A stretch of 64,000 bases of DNA from the NCBI GenBank assembly GCA_017644105.1, contig JAEPMD010000015.1, positions 1-64,000 on the forward strand. The letters run 5' to 3'. The stretch comes from Rhizobiaceae bacterium (GTDB lineage: Bacteria > Pseudomonadota > Alphaproteobacteria > Rhizobiales > Rhizobiaceae). Shown piece by piece: positions 63,225 to 64,000 of this stretch (positions are counted from its first letter, which is position 1; the number at the start of each line of letters is the position of its first letter). Under the pieces are notes generated by a model, which saw nothing but the letters and a program-made list of their open reading frames with translations, searched no databases and had not been told where the DNA came from. The position numbers were made by a program, and so were the translations under genes.

Positions 63225-64000
63225 TATGCTGTAACCTTATCGCCATAATCACCATTTGCAATTTCTTCGGCCTCAATACTTTCAAACAAGGCTTTGAAAT
63301 TACCTTCGCCGAAACCATCATCGCCTTTGCGTTGAATGAATTCAAAGAAGATGGGACCGATCACGGTTTTTGAGAAGATCTGCAAAAGGATTTTGGTCTC
63401 CCCTCCATCAACAACACCTTCACCATCGATCAAGATACCATGCTTTTTCATCTGATCAATTGGTTCATCATGATTGGCAACCCGCTCATGCGATAACGTG
63501 TAATATGCATCTGGCGGACCCGGCATAAAGGCAACACCTCTGTCAGCAATTGCATCCACAGATTGGTAAATATCATTGCTGCCAACTGCGATATGTTGGA
63601 TCCCCTCGCCTTTATACTTTTTCAAATAATTGACGATCTGACCCGTCTCACCGCGGTCTTCATTGATCGGGATGCGAATGCGCCCGCATGGAGATGTCAA
63701 CGCACGCGAAAACAAGCCGGTATATTTGCCTTGGATATCAAAAAAGCGAATTTCTTTGAAATTAAACAGATCACCATAAAAGCGGAACCAGACATCCATA
63801 TTACCTTTAAAGACATTATGGGTCAGGTGATCGAGATAGTAAAAGCCAACACCGCTTGGATGCGCATTGGTAATCCAATCAAATTCGTCATTATAGGCGC
63901 TTTGATCATAATATTGATCAATAAAATATATAAGCGAACCGCCAATGCCGACTATTGCAGGAACGTCCATTACCTTGCCTTCACCGGTATAAGGTTCGGC
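63224..64000 (-). CDS. hppD: 4-hydroxyphenylpyruvate dioxygenase, C-terminal part (runs off window)
   Basis: The frame is open to the right edge of the window, so the N-terminal third is outside; the visible part is about 258 residues. It contains the catalytic VOC domain: [19 protein letters not shown] (iron His), [17 protein letters not shown] (iron His), PGPPDAYY and [24 protein letters not shown] (iron Glu and the C-terminal helix). It converts 4-hydroxyphenylpyruvate to homogentisate. It is upstream of hmgA in the same operon. Confidence 0.93.
   Translation of the reverse strand, partial: AEPYTGEGKVMDVPAIVGIGGSLIYFIDQYYDQSAYNDEFDWITNAHPSGVGFYYLDHLTHNVFKGNMDVWFRFYGDLFNFKEIRFFDIQGKYTGLFSRALTSPCGRIRIPINEDRGETGQIVNYLKKYKGEGIQHIAVGSNDIYQSVDAIADRGVAFMPGPPDAYYTLSHERVANHDEPIDQMKKHGILIDGEGVVDGGETKILLQIFSKTVIGPIFFEFIQRKGDDGFGEGNFKALFESIEAEEIANGDYGDKVTA

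Noticed and set aside
1-64000. tRNA, rRNA, transposase, integrase or attachment sites
   Set aside because: No sequence resembling these was recognised on either strand while reading, although a dedicated RNA search could not be run.

Overview
The window looks like a chromosomal segment of a marine-type alphaproteobacterium, probably near the Hyphomicrobiales/Rhodobacterales. This is an inference from gene content: two TRAP transporter operons, an Aap-type general amino acid ABC transporter, a rhizobial-style malonyl-CoA decarboxylase, a homogentisate pathway, and a moderately AT-leaning base composition. I saw no rRNA, tRNA, CRISPR array, prophage or insertion sequence. Most of the window is densely packed catabolic operons, many with ATGA or TAATG overlaps, and many have a regulator gene directly alongside.

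Layout. 0-4 kb: a DUF805 membrane protein, then a strange in-frame remnant joining a sigma-54 activator AAA+ domain to the C-terminal two thirds of a GDP-mannose dehydrogenase, then a secreted RTX/DUF4114 protein; this looks like debris of an exopolysaccharide locus. 4-7.5 kb: NUDIX hydrolase, ricin-type secreted protein, glutathione transferase and a LeuA-like synthase. 7.7-15.8 kb: a catabolic region with malonyl-CoA decarboxylase, FCD-type GntR regulator, intradiol dioxygenase, TRAP transporter, OsmC, a RutE-like malonic semialdehyde reductase and a YciI protein. Both ends of this region carry an AAATATCGATATTT-like palindrome. 15.8-24 kb: a variant Nit1C cluster (MSMEG_0572, nitrilase, radical SAM, GNAT, AIR-synthase-like, MSMEG_0570, MSMEG_0569 flavoprotein, LnmK/Pnap_2097-like protein) with a divergent MocR-type regulator and ATTGTATGT sites between them.

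24-36 kb: a LysR regulator and a frameshifted dimethylglycine-dehydrogenase-like gene; then an operon of D-amino-acid-dehydrogenase-like flavoenzyme, TRAP transporter, BASS-type permease and Asp/Glu-racemase-like protein with a divergent LysR; then a formylglycine-type sulfatase and an unlisted 56-residue membrane protein. 36-40.4 kb: an SDR gene whose promoter has a MerR-type 19-bp spacer with a perfect palindrome, the MerR gene, and a chemoreceptor. 40.6-44 kb: AapJ-, AapQ- and AapM-like ABC genes without their ATPase. 44-50.5 kb: an apparent organosulfur module: PLP C-S lyase, VOC protein, frameshifted MBL-fold dioxygenase-like gene, molybdenum sulfoxide reductase, IclR regulator and rhodanese. 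The reductase and rhodanese promoters share an identical 16-base element.

50.5-59.3 kb: a tight seven-gene operon (FAD oxidase, hydantoinase A and B, SDR, propionyl-CoA-synthetase-like ligase, RidA, and an amino-acid ABC ATPase that probably serves the Aap permease 15 kb away). 59.3-60.2 kb: AT-rich spacer with a perfect inverted repeat before a small secreted protein. 60.2-64 kb: the homogentisate branch of tyrosine catabolism (maiA, fahA, hmgA, and hppD cut by the window edge).

Three genes are broken or chimeric (570-2075, 25034-27452, 44070-44947). Read-level checking is needed to tell genuine decay from assembly error.
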